Shown here: positions 18,280 through 27,841 of the stretch, in pieces
Layout of the letters: each line of letters begins with the position of its first letter
How positions within the stretch are numbered: position 1 is the stretch's first letter
Source: Acidobacteriota bacterium
Lineage (GTDB): Bacteria > Acidobacteriota > Terriglobia > Acidiferrales > UBA7541
DNA length: 64,000 nt
NCBI GenBank assembly: GCA_003225295.1
Contig: QHYZ01000081.1
Span: forward strand, 1 to 64,000
Direction of reading: 5' to 3'
The notes under the pieces: generated by a model
What the model saw: the letters and a program-made list of their open reading frames with translations, nothing else
Database searches by the model: none
Told to the model about the DNA's origin: nothing
Made by a program: the position numbers and the translations under genes

Positions 18280-18523
18280 TGGTATGGATGCGCTGGCTTG
18301 AAGTCAAGAGGGGAGAAACGGGGGAGAAACGGGCTTCTCCTCAGCCAGGCACAGATTCTCCAACCACTTGGCACCTGCACGAGGGAACACCAGGGAACAC
18401 TAAGCCTGGCTTGATGGGCCGGTCGGCTTTTTTGGATGGCACTGACCGTCATGCCAGTAGACTCCACGCAAAATGATCCGTATAGGTTAATACCTAATCG
18501 GCATCCAGTACCTGAGGATCTCC
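18280..18523. other. Intergenic region with short direct repeats
   Basis: The stretch contains a tandem copy of GGGAGAAACGG (about 18312-18333) and a repeat of AGGGAACAC (about 18380-18400). No gene is supported. It would carry the promoter of the TPR-like gene that follows. Confidence 0.4.
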
Positions 18524-19039
18524 ATGAACTTCGGATTTGCACCGGAGAGAACCAAGGGCACAGTGGAGCTCGATCCTATGGTTGAGTTTTGGCAAGGCGT
18601 CGAGCTGCTCAAGAACGAATGTGCACAAAAGGCCTTGGTCAGATTGCGACGTGCATTCGAATGCGAAAACCATAACCGTTACTACGTCTCGCTTCACGGA
18701 TTGGCGCTTGCACGTGGCGAAGGGAGCTGGGAGCAAGCCTCGGAGCTTTGCGGAATAGCGGTACAACTAAAACCTACACAGATCCAGTCCTGCCTGAGTC
18801 TGGGAGAGTTGTATGCATCCGCAGGGCTGCGCGAGAAGGCTTCGGATAAGCTGGACGGCGCCTTGGAATTATTCGGCGAAGATGCACGACTAATGCAGGT
18901 CCGCAGCAAAGTACAGAACCGCCGTACTACTCCAGTGCCTTTCTTCTGGCGCGAGCATTTCTTGAGTCGTGCTCAAGTGACAGCGTTTCAGTTTACAGGG
19001 TTCAGCTCAAACTGTTTTTCGGCGAAATGTGGATTGTGA
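18524..19039 (+). CDS. TPR-like small protein
   Basis: The 171 residues have two to three TPR-type helical hairpins (FWQGVELLKNECAQKALVRL, SWEQASELCGIAVQLKPTQI, CLSLGELYASAGLREKASDK). The family layout, TPR repeats followed by a basic tail with a PVPFFWREHFLSR motif, is one I associate with acidobacterial proteins of unknown role. The last 20 residues look less conserved and could be out of frame. There is no signal peptide. Confidence 0.65.
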   Translation: MNFGFAPERTKGTVELDPMVEFWQGVELLKNECAQKALVRLRRAFECENHNRYYVSLHGLALARGEGSWEQASELCGIAVQLKPTQIQSCLSLGELYASAGLREKASDKLDGALELFGEDARLMQVRSKVQNRRTTPVPFFWREHFLSRAQVTAFQFTGFSSNCFSAKCGL

Positions 19040-19105
19040 ATACCCGTGGCCTAACAATGCAGCACCGGTTATCCAGAAATGGTTGCTTTAAAAAAGAGGT
19101 GTTCA

Positions 19106-19651
19106 ATGAAAACGCAGAGAAAAGCAGCGGCTACATTGTCTGTTCTGTTGTTAGTCTTGGCAGTGGTGAGTTTTGAGAGCACGTTCGCGGCCAAGCCCGT
19201 TTTGCCGGAGAACCAACAAGTCGTGGTTCGTTTCGAATGTGACGCGCTGGCCTCCAGCGTAGGTCTCCTTGACGGTAGTGTGGGAGCTCCCGCGTTGCCG
19301 CCCTCTACACCTTGTGCTCAGGTGATAGCAAATTTCCTAGACACGGGCTTCCGGCAGATGTCAGCAGAGGAGTCTTCTGCAAGCGGGAGTTTTGTGTTTG
19401 GCGAAACTTATACATTGATAGCTGAGCGAGTGGTGGCGTCAAAGCCTGAGCATGATGTTCTGCGCTTGGTTTGCCAGGGAAATCTCTTGAGTGTACAAGA
19501 TGGCAGTGCAGGAGCCCCCTTTATAGCAGCCAGCACTTGTTCTCAAGCGTTGGCAGATGCCCTGAATCAGCATTTCAAGTTATCGTCCACAGAAGGCTTA
19601 GTCGTATTACTCCCGTTCTATGCCGCCTACACTCTGGTTCGGTCACACTAG
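19106..19651 (+). CDS. Secreted protein with internal duplication
   Basis: The 181-residue product starts at the ATG with AGAGGTG just upstream and has a signal peptide (LSVLLLVLAVVSFESTFA). The mature part contains two related segments: VRFECDALASSVGLLDGSVG then GAPALPPSTPCAQVIANFL, and LRLVCQGNLLSVQDGSAG then GAPFIAASTCSQALADAL. Each has a Cys in the first strand and one before a short helix, so two disulfide-linked repeats are likely. No family is recognised. Confidence 0.65.
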   Translation: MKTQRKAAATLSVLLLVLAVVSFESTFAAKPVLPENQQVVVRFECDALASSVGLLDGSVGAPALPPSTPCAQVIANFLDTGFRQMSAEESSASGSFVFGETYTLIAERVVASKPEHDVLRLVCQGNLLSVQDGSAGAPFIAASTCSQALADALNQHFKLSSTEGLVVLLPFYAAYTLVRSH

Positions 19652-19745
19652 AAGTAGCCACGGAAAAATGAGAGGAGGATGAGGGGCGGGCCAGTGAGAT
19701 CGGAGACCTCGACACGCTTGAGGAGTGAATTTTCGGCGTGAAAGC

Positions 19746-20588
19746 CTACTTGACAGCCCCGACCGTAAAGCCGGCAATGAAGCGGTCAAGGAACAGGTTA
19801 TACAAGAAGGCGATCGGCAGGCTGGCGATCAGGCATGCGGCCATCAGCGCTCCCCAGTAGTACACATCTCCGCGAACCAAAAAGATCGGGATGCCCGTCC
19901 CTATCATCTGATTTGATTCGGAAGAGATAAACGTCAATGCATAGACAAACTCCTGGGTCACCAGCGTGAACGTGAAGATCACAACAGTGAGAATCCCCGA
20001 AGTGGAAATGGGAATCACCATTTTGGCGAACGCGCCGAAGCGCGTAAGACCGTCGACCATAGCGGCGTCTTCCAATTCCTTGGGGATGGATTTGAAGAAG
20101 CCCATGAGCAGCCAGATGGAAAAAGGAACGGTGAAGCTGGGGTAGACCAGAATGAGAGCCCAAAGAGAGTCCTGCAAGCCGAGATAGGCAACGACCCTCG
20201 AAAGAGGAATGAAGAGCAAGGTCTGGGGGACGAGGTAGGTAAGAAAGATCGCGATGCCCAGTCGCTCACCCCAGCGTCCGGAGAGACGGGCGAGCGAGTA
20301 GGCCGCGGGAACGGCGAGGACCAGGGTGATGGCAACGACCACGATACCGACGAAGGTAGTGTTAGCCAGCCAGCGCACGAAGCGAGTTTCGGTGAAGAGA
20401 AACTTCAGATGATCGAGAGTGGGCTTGGCATTAAAGACGAAAGGGTTGTTCTCCATGGTGTAGAGATCGACGTTTTGCTTGAAGCTGGTAATGACCATCC
20501 AGTAGAAAGGGAAAGCCAGTAAAACGGTGAAGACGGTGATCACCAGGACGTGAACAACTTTGCCCCAGATGCGTCGAGAGAGCCTCAT
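19746..20588 (-). CDS. Sugar-type ABC transporter permease (MalG-like)
   Basis: This is an inner-membrane permease of 280 residues with six helices. The EAA loop that docks the ATPase is visible as KELEDAAMVDGLTRFGAFAKMVIP. It is the last gene of a four-gene operon (binding protein, ATPase, two permeases), six bases after the first permease. The CUT1-type layout points to import of a carbohydrate, but the substrate cannot be read from sequence. Confidence 0.92.
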   Translation of the reverse strand: MRLSRRIWGKVVHVLVITVFTVLLAFPFYWMVITSFKQNVDLYTMENNPFVFNAKPTLDHLKFLFTETRFVRWLANTTFVGIVVVAITLVLAVPAAYSLARLSGRWGERLGIAIFLTYLVPQTLLFIPLSRVVAYLGLQDSLWALILVYPSFTVPFSIWLLMGFFKSIPKELEDAAMVDGLTRFGAFAKMVIPISTSGILTVVIFTFTLVTQEFVYALTFISSESNQMIGTGIPIFLVRGDVYYWGALMAACLIASLPIAFLYNLFLDRFIAGFTVGAVK

Positions 20589-20593
20589 GCGGA

Positions 20594-21508
20594 TCAGTTG
20601 ACCTCAGCGCGATGCGCGACTCGCAGCATGAAGTAAGCAATGATGATGAGCAAGGGAACGAGAAAGAGAGAGATGGCCGCGCCCGCGGCAAGGTCACTTC
20701 CCTGAATGCCCATGGCGAAGGCGAGCGAGGGGAGCGTTTGCGTGGAGTCGAATGGCCCGCCGGCGGTGAGAATGTAAACGACAGTCATGTCAGTGAAAGT
20801 GAAGATAAGGCCAAATAGCACGGCCACGCTGAGGATGGGCCGCATCATGGGTATGATGATCTGGAACTGCGTGCGCCAGAAGCCGGCGCCATCGACAGCG
20901 GCGGCTTCCGGAATGTCCTTGGGGATCGCGGTGCGCCCAGCGAGCAGGATGACCGTGGAAAAGGGCATGAGACGCCAACTATGCACAAGAAGAACGGAAG
21001 CGATGGCCAGATGCGGTTCACCCAGCCACATGGGAGCGTTGAAGGGCTTGTAGAAGTGGAGCGCCACGAGCACCCAGCTGATGACGCTGTAAATGGAGTC
21101 CAGAATCCATTTCCATCCGATGGCTCCCAGCGCGATCGGCGCCACCCATGGAAGAAGGATCAAGAAACGGATGAAGCCGCGCCCGCGGAAGGTCTTCTCC
21201 AAAGCGATAGCTAGAATATTGGCGCCGACGATGACGACGATTTGAGAGCAGATGGTGAATATAAAGGAATTGCGGATGGCGATGCGGAAGCTGGGACTCT
21301 TCAGGATGCTGCGAAAATTTTCCAGGCCAACATAATGCATTTCGGTGTTGCCGATACGGGCGTCACTGAAAGCATAAAAAATGGCCAGGAAAAAAGGTCC
21401 GGCAACCAGCAGCAGGATATACAGGACTGCAGGAGTAAACATGGCGGCACCGAGGAGCGGGCTTTGCGCCGCGCCGACGGACTTGATTTTGGCACGCCCT
21501 ATTGCCAC
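20594..21508 (-). CDS. Sugar-type ABC transporter permease (MalF-like)
   Basis: The 304-residue membrane protein has six helices and the EAA loop IPKDIPEAAAVDGAGFWRTQ. The GTG start at 21508 overlaps the end of the ATPase gene by 10 bases, so translation is probably coupled. It pairs with the MalG-like permease to form the channel. Confidence 0.92.
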   Translation of the reverse strand: MAIGRAKIKSVGAAQSPLLGAAMFTPAVLYILLLVAGPFFLAIFYAFSDARIGNTEMHYVGLENFRSILKSPSFRIAIRNSFIFTICSQIVVIVGANILAIALEKTFRGRGFIRFLILLPWVAPIALGAIGWKWILDSIYSVISWVLVALHFYKPFNAPMWLGEPHLAIASVLLVHSWRLMPFSTVILLAGRTAIPKDIPEAAAVDGAGFWRTQFQIIIPMMRPILSVAVLFGLIFTFTDMTVVYILTAGGPFDSTQTLPSLAFAMGIQGSDLAAGAAISLFLVPLLIIIAYFMLRVAHRAEVN

Positions 21509-22536
21509 GAAACCACCTTAGGCTCGACGCGTTTCTCGGTGGAGCGATCAAAGAATTTCAGCTCGCGTTGGGGCACCGCAAAGTCGTAGGTTCCGCCGAG
21601 CGAAAGGTCTTGCGCTGAATTGAGTCGCGAGAACACTTTCTGGCCACCGAGCTTTCCGCTCGCCGGTGTGCCGGAGACAATCCATTCCGAGCCGAGGTAT
21701 TCGATGTTTTCCACTTTGAAGCGAAAGGCTACGGCTTCTCCGTTGACAGAGGAAACCGGGCGAAAATGCTCCGGTCGGAAACCAACGATTACGTCGGAGA
21801 GTTCGGCGAGGTTCATGGGAGGCGATCCCAGGAAAGTGGCGACGAAAGTGTCCGCAGGGTTATCGTACACCTCGGTAGGCGTGCCCAGTTGGTGGACCAC
21901 GCCTTTGTTCAAGACCAATACGCGATCGCCCATGGCCATGGCTTCCACCTGGTCGTGCGTGACATAGATGGTAGTGGTGCCCACTCGGCGGTGAAAACGC
22001 TCGAGTTCTTCTCGCGCAGAGGCGCGCAGCTTGGCGTCCAGATTGGAGAGGGGTTCATCTAGCAGGAAGACGGCCGGCTCTCGCACGATCGCGCGGGCCA
22101 ACGCGACGCGCTGTCGCTCACCGCCTGAAAGTTCACGGGGCTTACGGTCGAGGAGCGCGCCGATGCCCAGAAGGGAAGCAGCCCACTCAACCTTCTGTTT
22201 GTGGAGGTCCTTCTTGACTTTCTGGGCCTTTAAGGGGAAAGCAATATTCTTGTAAACGGAGAGGTGCGGGTACAGAGCATAGCTCTGGAAAACCATGGCG
22301 ATGCGGCGATCGCGCGGAGAAAGTTCGTTGACCACGCGACCGCCGATAAGGATTTCACCGGAAGTGGGCGTTTCCAGTCCGGCGATCATGCGCAGGAGTG
22401 TCGTCTTTCCTGACCCCGAAGGCCCGAGGAAAACAAGAAACTCGCCTTCGCGAGTCTCCAGGTTCACGCTGTTGACGGCTCCGAGCTCCCCTTCCTTGAA
22501 TACCTTGGTCAGACTCCGCGTCTCAACAACAGCCAT
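21499..22536 (-). CDS. ABC importer ATPase, MalK/UgpC-like
   Basis: All ATPase motifs are present in the 345 residues: Walker A GPSGSGKTT, Q-loop FQSYALYPHLSV, signature LSGGERQRVALARA, Walker B VFLLDEPLSNLD and H-loop THDQ. The C-terminal OB-like extension (from about residue 240) is typical of CUT1 ATPases that serve carbohydrate importers. It lies between the binding-protein gene and the two permeases. Confidence 0.94.
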   Translation of the reverse strand: MAVVETRSLTKVFKEGELGAVNSVNLETREGEFLVFLGPSGSGKTTLLRMIAGLETPTSGEILIGGRVVNELSPRDRRIAMVFQSYALYPHLSVYKNIAFPLKAQKVKKDLHKQKVEWAASLLGIGALLDRKPRELSGGERQRVALARAIVREPAVFLLDEPLSNLDAKLRASAREELERFHRRVGTTTIYVTHDQVEAMAMGDRVLVLNKGVVHQLGTPTEVYDNPADTFVATFLGSPPMNLAELSDVIVGFRPEHFRPVSSVNGEAVAFRFKVENIEYLGSEWIVSGTPASGKLGGQKVFSRLNSAQDLSLGGTYDFAVPQRELKFFDRSTEKRVEPKVVSWQ

Positions 22537-22551
22537 CGGGCCACCGTCCGG

Positions 22552-23895
22552 CTATTTCCATCTGGCAAAAATGCGCTTGTATTCCTCTTCGGCTGCCTTG
22601 GCCGCATTCTCCGGAGTTTCATCGCCGCGCGCAACCTTGGCAAACATCGTCGGGATGACCCACGCTTTGAAGGCCTCATCGATAGCCGCACTGCCGTAAC
22701 CAGGATAGCCAACGTTGGTGGCCCAATCGAGAACGTCACCGAGCACTTTGTACTTGTCCGGAGGCGTGGCCCGGGGATCACTGGCAATTTCCTTCTTGAG
22801 ATCCGGCACAGTGCTCGGGAAACAGGGGAAATTGTAAAACTGGCCCGCAACAAAGCCATCGTGGAAAGCGTCGATGTAATCGATCAAGAATTGCTGAGCA
22901 CCTTCCTTGTTTTCCGCGAAGTCCCAGATGATATAGCAGTCCATGACGTGCTCCGCGGCGATGCGCCGGACCGGGCCCCGCAGCGCGCGGGAGACCATGA
23001 TCTTGCTCTCGATGGGGAGATGCTCCCGTTCGGCCTGGCGCGTGATAGAGATGGCATTGGCGACGAAAGAGACACGGCCGGCGAGCATGGCTTGATTGTT
23101 GGATGGCGGAGTCCAGGTAAAGACCTCGGGGGTTTCGGATTCCTGGTAGAGAGCCTTCATATACTTCAGGGCTTCGATGGTTTCCTTGGAGTTGAGCGCG
23201 ACGTTGCCAGCCTCATCCTGCTCAGCGCCGCCGAAGGACCACAGCAGGGCGCGCATGGCCATGCTGGTGTCGAGTTCTTGCGAGAGTCCGAGTCCGCAAG
23301 GATGACCACTCTTATCGCGGATTTTCTTTGCGCCGATGCGGAGGTCTTCCCAAGTGTCGGGACCATTCGGGAAACCCGCGTCGGCCCACCAATCCTTGTG
23401 CCAGTTGCCAGGATCGGGGACATAGGAATCGGAAAAAGCGAAATAGCGCTTGGTCTTTGGATTGTACGTAGATTTGTGCCCGAGATCGATCTTCTTACCG
23501 TGCTTCTTCTCTACTTCCTGATACACGTGGGTCATGTCGATCGTTTGTTTCTCGTAGGCCGCGGGCGGCGAGAGCAGCATGAACAGATCATGGCCCTTTT
23601 GCGCGGAGGCCTCAGAGGCAGCCTTTGCCGATAGGTCGACAAGGTTGATGTGATCGATGATGACATTGGTGTTGTTCTTCTGTCCCCACTGCTTGCAGAA
23701 TGTCCCATCGAACCAAGTGTCGTAAGCGGGGACGAAGTGACTCCACTGGAGAATCTTCAGAGTCTTTTGCTGCGCCGCAGCACGTTCCGGAAACAAGAAA
23801 AATGGACCGGACGCGGCGCCCAGAGCAAGAGCACCACTCCCCGTCCACCTGATGAAGTCTCGACGTGACCGGCCTTCCTGCTTTTTCTTTGCCAT
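22552..23895 (-). CDS. Tat-exported ABC substrate-binding protein
   Basis: The 447-residue protein carries a twin-arginine signal (RSRRDFIRWTGSGALALG, then a hydrophobic stretch and ERAAAQ), then a family-1-type extracellular solute-binding fold (ILQWSHFVPAYDTWFDGTF, GTIVEALKY-type helices, VSFVANAISI). A strong GGAGGG site precedes the start. Tat export implies that it folds, perhaps with a bound ligand, before crossing the membrane. It delivers substrate to the MalF/MalG/MalK-like importer encoded downstream. Confidence 0.9.
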   Translation of the reverse strand: MAKKKQEGRSRRDFIRWTGSGALALGAASGPFFLFPERAAAQQKTLKILQWSHFVPAYDTWFDGTFCKQWGQKNNTNVIIDHINLVDLSAKAASEASAQKGHDLFMLLSPPAAYEKQTIDMTHVYQEVEKKHGKKIDLGHKSTYNPKTKRYFAFSDSYVPDPGNWHKDWWADAGFPNGPDTWEDLRIGAKKIRDKSGHPCGLGLSQELDTSMAMRALLWSFGGAEQDEAGNVALNSKETIEALKYMKALYQESETPEVFTWTPPSNNQAMLAGRVSFVANAISITRQAEREHLPIESKIMVSRALRGPVRRIAAEHVMDCYIIWDFAENKEGAQQFLIDYIDAFHDGFVAGQFYNFPCFPSTVPDLKKEIASDPRATPPDKYKVLGDVLDWATNVGYPGYGSAAIDEAFKAWVIPTMFAKVARGDETPENAAKAAEEEYKRIFARWK

Positions 23896-23992
23896 CTCTC
23901 TACCCTCCGAAGAACAGATGGGTCCGGGAAGCTCACTTTGCGAGTGGAAGAAACCTGCCCGAACCGATAATGCTACTGGGCCGGTGCGCGAG

Positions 23993-25471
23993 TCAATCGG
24001 CGGAACTCGGCTGTTTCATGCCCCCGACCTCGTCCCAGATCTTGGTGCCGTGCGTCTCCTTCAGAAGCAGGCTGCCGACGACAAAGGTCATGCCCGCCAC
24101 GATCATTGGATAGTACAGTCCGGCATAAATATTGCCAGTGGCAGCGCACGACGACAACCCGATCAGTGGCAACAGTCCTCCAAAGACGCCGTTGCCTATG
24201 TGATAGGGTAAGGACAGTGATGTGTAGCGTATCTTGGCGGGGAAGGCCTCGACGAGATAGGCCGCGATGGGCCCGTACACCATGCAAACGTAGACCACTT
24301 GGATGAGCACCAGAAGCACCAGCATGGGGATGTTCGGACTCGGTGCTTCCTTGGCAGCAACAAAAGCGCCGGTGGCATCGGTGGTTCGAGGCGTCAGGCT
24401 GATGGCGCCAGTTACCTTGTTCCTTGCCGACACAACATCTACAACATTATTGCCGGCATAGTGCTCCATTGCTTTGTAGATCGGGATGTAGGTGAGCACG
24501 GCGATGAGGCACCCTACCATCATGATGCCCTTGCGTCCAATCCGGTCCGAGAGAGTGCCGAACACGGTGAAGAGTGGCATCCCGAGCAACAACGCGATAG
24601 CAATGATGTAGTTTGCTGTGCGTGCATTCACCTTGAGAATCGTCTGCATGTAGAACAGTGCGTAGAACTGTCCTGTATACCAAACCACGCCCTGGCCGGC
24701 GGTAGCGCCAAAGAGTGAGATCAGAACGCGCTTGAGGTTTTCCCATTTTCCGAAGGAGTCCTTGAGCGGTTGTATAGATGTGGTGCCGGCGGTCTTGATC
24801 GAACTGAAGATGGGAGATTCCTTCATCTTCAAGCGGATATACAGGGAGATGGTGACCAAAATGATGGAGATCAGGAAGGGAATGCGCCATCCCCATGCCG
24901 AGAAGGCCTCCTTGCTCATCGAATACTGCGTAGCGAGGATGACGATGAGAGAGACGAATAGACCCAGCGTGGCGGTAATCTGAATGAAACTAGTGTAGAA
25001 GCCCCGCCGGCCGTCGGGCACATGCTCAGCTACGTAAACAGCTGCGCCGCCGTATTCGCCACCGAGGGCCAGCCCTTGCAGCACACGAATCAATATCAAG
25101 ACGATGGGCGCGAACCAACCCGCTGCACTGTATGTGGGCATGAGACCAATCAAAAACGTGGCTCCACCCATGATGGTAAGCGTCACGAGGAAAGCATACT
25201 TGCGGCCGACAAGGTCCCCTATCCGTCCAAAAAAGAGTGCGCCAAAGGGACGCACCAGGAAACCAACGGCAAATGTGGCGAGATAGGCGATGTAGGCAAA
25301 GGTGTCATTTCCGGGCGGATAGAATTTCAACGAGAGGACCGCGGCAAGGCTGCCGAAAATATAAAAGTCATACCATTCGATCATGGTGCCGACAGAGGAG
25401 GCAAGAATTACTCGCCAAATATCATACTCGGCCGTACTACCCATGGGCATTGCATCTGCTCGGCTGGCCAT
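23993..25471 (-). CDS. MFS transporter, metabolite:H+ symporter type
   Basis: The 492-residue protein has 12 predicted helices and the MHS-family signatures: EWYDFYIFGSLAAVLSL, FGRIGDLVGRKYAFLVT (the loop 2-3 DxxGRK motif) and RVLQGLALGGEYGGA. The family imports organic acids, proline/betaine or similar with protons. A longer insertion (about residues 360-400) enlarges the periplasmic side. The start at 25471 is set by GGAGGA just upstream, although the frame is open for another 61 codons in sequence that belongs to a porin-like tail. It lies 97 bases upstream of the sugar-type ABC operon. Confidence 0.92.
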   Translation of the reverse strand: MASRADAMPMGSTAEYDIWRVILASSVGTMIEWYDFYIFGSLAAVLSLKFYPPGNDTFAYIAYLATFAVGFLVRPFGALFFGRIGDLVGRKYAFLVTLTIMGGATFLIGLMPTYSAAGWFAPIVLILIRVLQGLALGGEYGGAAVYVAEHVPDGRRGFYTSFIQITATLGLFVSLIVILATQYSMSKEAFSAWGWRIPFLISIILVTISLYIRLKMKESPIFSSIKTAGTTSIQPLKDSFGKWENLKRVLISLFGATAGQGVVWYTGQFYALFYMQTILKVNARTANYIIAIALLLGMPLFTVFGTLSDRIGRKGIMMVGCLIAVLTYIPIYKAMEHYAGNNVVDVVSARNKVTGAISLTPRTTDATGAFVAAKEAPSPNIPMLVLLVLIQVVYVCMVYGPIAAYLVEAFPAKIRYTSLSLPYHIGNGVFGGLLPLIGLSSCAATGNIYAGLYYPMIVAGMTFVVGSLLLKETHGTKIWDEVGGMKQPSSAD

Positions 25472-25571
25472 GTGTCCTCCTCTTGAACTACGCTCTCGAT
25501 GAGCGATTCGTAAAGTCCAGGCGAGCCGAGAGCTTGAGGCCGGTGGCTCGCCTGGAGAGAGTGTTGAGAGT

Positions 25572-25781
25572 TCAGAACGTGAAGATGGTGCCGCCCTCGG
25601 ACCCTGGGTCGCGCCAGGTGCGAGACGGAACGCCATTAGACAACGGCAATGCACGAGTCGGTCCCGACACAGGATTGGTCTCGCAGAGCGACTGCTTGAA
25701 AGCGTAAGTCACCCAGTTGTTAAGTTTGTAGTACAAGGTACCGACAGACATAGAACTTTTATGCCGTGCACCAGCTGCCAT
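25572..25781 (-). pseudogene. Porin C-terminal duplicate fragment
   Basis: The 69-codon frame begins with a good ribosome site (GGAGGTTAAGACC before the ATG) and reads TLYYKLNNWVTYAFKQSLCE, ending GGTIFTF. This copies the last strands of the neighbouring porin (LTYRLNKWVTFVQETSY, ending EFGTIFTF). Only the C-terminal outer-membrane strand signature is kept. It is most likely what remains of a second porin gene, now joined to a new start. A 7-bp hairpin (GCGGACC-CTC-GGTCCGC, 25802-25818) lies just upstream. Confidence 0.6.
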
Positions 25782-25915
25782 GGTCTTAACCTCCTCCGTA
25801 TGCGGACCCTCGGTCCGCGCCCCAGTTCAGTCTGTCAACGCCCGATGTGGAGATGTCTTCCTTGCGAGGCCGACGGGCCCTGCATTCGCAAGGGCTCCGC
25901 GAACGTTTGGTTCGC

Positions 25916-27841
25916 TCAGAATGTGAAGATCGTTCCGAACTCGTTGCGCCACGAGTGCGCCTGAGTTGCCGGAATGCCTCGGAAGATCTTCCCGCCGTGG
26001 TTGGCAGCGCGAGTGTTAATGTAGCTTGTTTCCTGAACGAAGGTGACCCACTTGTTCAGTCGGTAGGTCAGCGAAGCCGAGTCGAGATCCGTACGGGCGA
26101 GACCGTTTGCACCTGAACGGCGGACATCTTGGGCCCTCGCTCGGTCAGTCCCATACGAGAAGTGCAAAACCCATCCGGAGTTGTAGCCCTCTGAACTGAA
26201 GTTGAAGATGCGTGAAAGGGGGAAGCTCGCCTCGAGGAATCCGCCCAAGCCCCGAACAGGGCGGAAGCTTTGAGCAACTACGGGATTGCCGTTGCAATTA
26301 AATGTGGCTCCGGCCCCTGTCGCGCCCGTGCATCCGAACAAAACAGTGCGACTGTCCAAGGCCGTGACCGCCGCAGCTACGGTGGTGGGAATGGTGACTG
26401 CTCCGTTCAAGTCGTTGAAGACGTCATTGAGCTGGCCACCAAACGGGAAGCGCAAATCGCCGCCCTGGTAATACTTTCCAGTGAATGTGACCCACGGTGT
26501 CGGCAATTGCGCTTCGGCGGTCCAGATGTTTTGGGGATTGTCGAGTTGGAGGCCCCGAGGGAAAAAGTCCCTGATTGAACAAGTTGCCGTCGCGCAGCCT
26601 GCCGCTCCGGGAATCACGGTAGTGGGGAGGTTGCCGAAGGGGATGATTTCGTTTATTTCCGCGTGATGACCGCTAACGATGACCTGCGCGGGCACGACGC
26701 CCTGCCAGCTATGCGAGAGCGGAAACTGGAAGACGATCCGGCTCTCTACTGCTGGCTGGTTGCTTTCTGGGCCAGCCCGGTCACCAAACCGTGCCCGTTG
26801 TTCGTCAGTGAGCGCGGCGGTACCCGCTACCGGCAGCACGATTGCAAACTCGGGCTGAACTTTCAGATCCCCAGAGTGAAATTGGACGCCGGTCCGAAAC
26901 ATCGGTGCGCGCTCCCAGAGGGAGCCCATTCCGATTGCTGTTCCCGTGGTTTCGAAGAGGCTTGGCAGCGTCGAAGAATAAAGGGTCCAATCCTGGCCGA
27001 ACTCCGCGAACCACGGCAGGCTTCCGCCCAGCTTGGTGTCGAGCCGAGCCCACGCCAGTCGCGTTCGGAATTGGCCGTTCCGAGGTGAGCTGATGTTTAC
27101 GCTGTTCTGGTTTGTGAAGTCGCCTTCGTAATCGGCTTCGACCCTGCCGGTCACCACAATGTTTGAGTTTTTAGGAACCCATTCGAGCTGGCTGCCGATG
27201 CGGAAGGACCGTGCTTTGATATGGACTTGAGGATCGCTTGTGGGCCCAGTATCGGCGAGCAGGAGCGGAAGCGGGAAGTCTTGGCTGCCGAACGTGGGGC
27301 CGCCACTCGATGCCGTGTCGGAGACTGCGCTGGCTTTGAAGAACCCGTACAACTTCATATTCGCCCCGCTGCCCAGCTTGATGTCGGGAATCAGCCCGCC
27401 TTGCTTCGGGATATCAATCGGCAAGACGCGCAGAGGAGCCACTGCTGGGATTACTTGCGGTTCTTGGGGCGGCGGCACGGCGGAAGCGCCACCCACGCCA
27501 TTGCTGATGGGCACGCGGTAAACAGCAGCGATTGCAGTCGGACTGCTCGTTCCTGCGTTGTAAGCGTTTATCATGCCCGGCGTGCCCACAGCCTGGTCGT
27601 AATCGGCTTGTGAGATTACGCCCTTCATCAGGAGTAGCTTGGCCAGCCGCTGGTCCGCGTCGTTGGCAGACGACGCTTGGCTGATCTGCGCTACTTCCTC
27701 CGCGGTCAAGATTCCCTTTGCCTGCAAGACGCGAACGAGCGGGTTGACAACGGATTTGCCGTCAGCCGGCCTCTGCGCCCAGCTGCGATCGCACAAGGCA
27801 AGGGTTACAAGCAAACACACCACCACCGATTTCCTTCTCAT
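25916..27841 (-). CDS. DcaP-like outer-membrane porin
   Basis: The 641 residues start with a signal peptide (SVVVCLLVTLALCDRSWA), then a helical N-terminal region (LVRVLQAKGILTAEEVAQIS) that may pair in a coiled coil, a linker, and a beta barrel beginning LYGFFKASAVSDTASSG and closing with the terminal Phe of outer-membrane proteins (GTIFTF). This layout matches the DcaP trimeric porins, which admit organic acids or oligopeptides. It is the first gene of a minus-strand transport group that continues with the MFS and ABC genes. Confidence 0.85.
   Translation of the reverse strand: MRRKSVVVCLLVTLALCDRSWAQRPADGKSVVNPLVRVLQAKGILTAEEVAQISQASSANDADQRLAKLLLMKGVISQADYDQAVGTPGMINAYNAGTSSPTAIAAVYRVPISNGVGGASAVPPPQEPQVIPAVAPLRVLPIDIPKQGGLIPDIKLGSGANMKLYGFFKASAVSDTASSGGPTFGSQDFPLPLLLADTGPTSDPQVHIKARSFRIGSQLEWVPKNSNIVVTGRVEADYEGDFTNQNSVNISSPRNGQFRTRLAWARLDTKLGGSLPWFAEFGQDWTLYSSTLPSLFETTGTAIGMGSLWERAPMFRTGVQFHSGDLKVQPEFAIVLPVAGTAALTDEQRARFGDRAGPESNQPAVESRIVFQFPLSHSWQGVVPAQVIVSGHHAEINEIIPFGNLPTTVIPGAAGCATATCSIRDFFPRGLQLDNPQNIWTAEAQLPTPWVTFTGKYYQGGDLRFPFGGQLNDVFNDLNGAVTIPTTVAAAVTALDSRTVLFGCTGATGAGATFNCNGNPVVAQSFRPVRGLGGFLEASFPLSRIFNFSSEGYNSGWVLHFSYGTDRARAQDVRRSGANGLARTDLDSASLTYRLNKWVTFVQETSYINTRAANHGGKIFRGIPATQAHSWRNEFGTIFTF

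Noticed and set aside
18312-18400. Short direct repeats as a CRISPR or iteron array
   Set aside because: Only two copies of each, without regular spacers.
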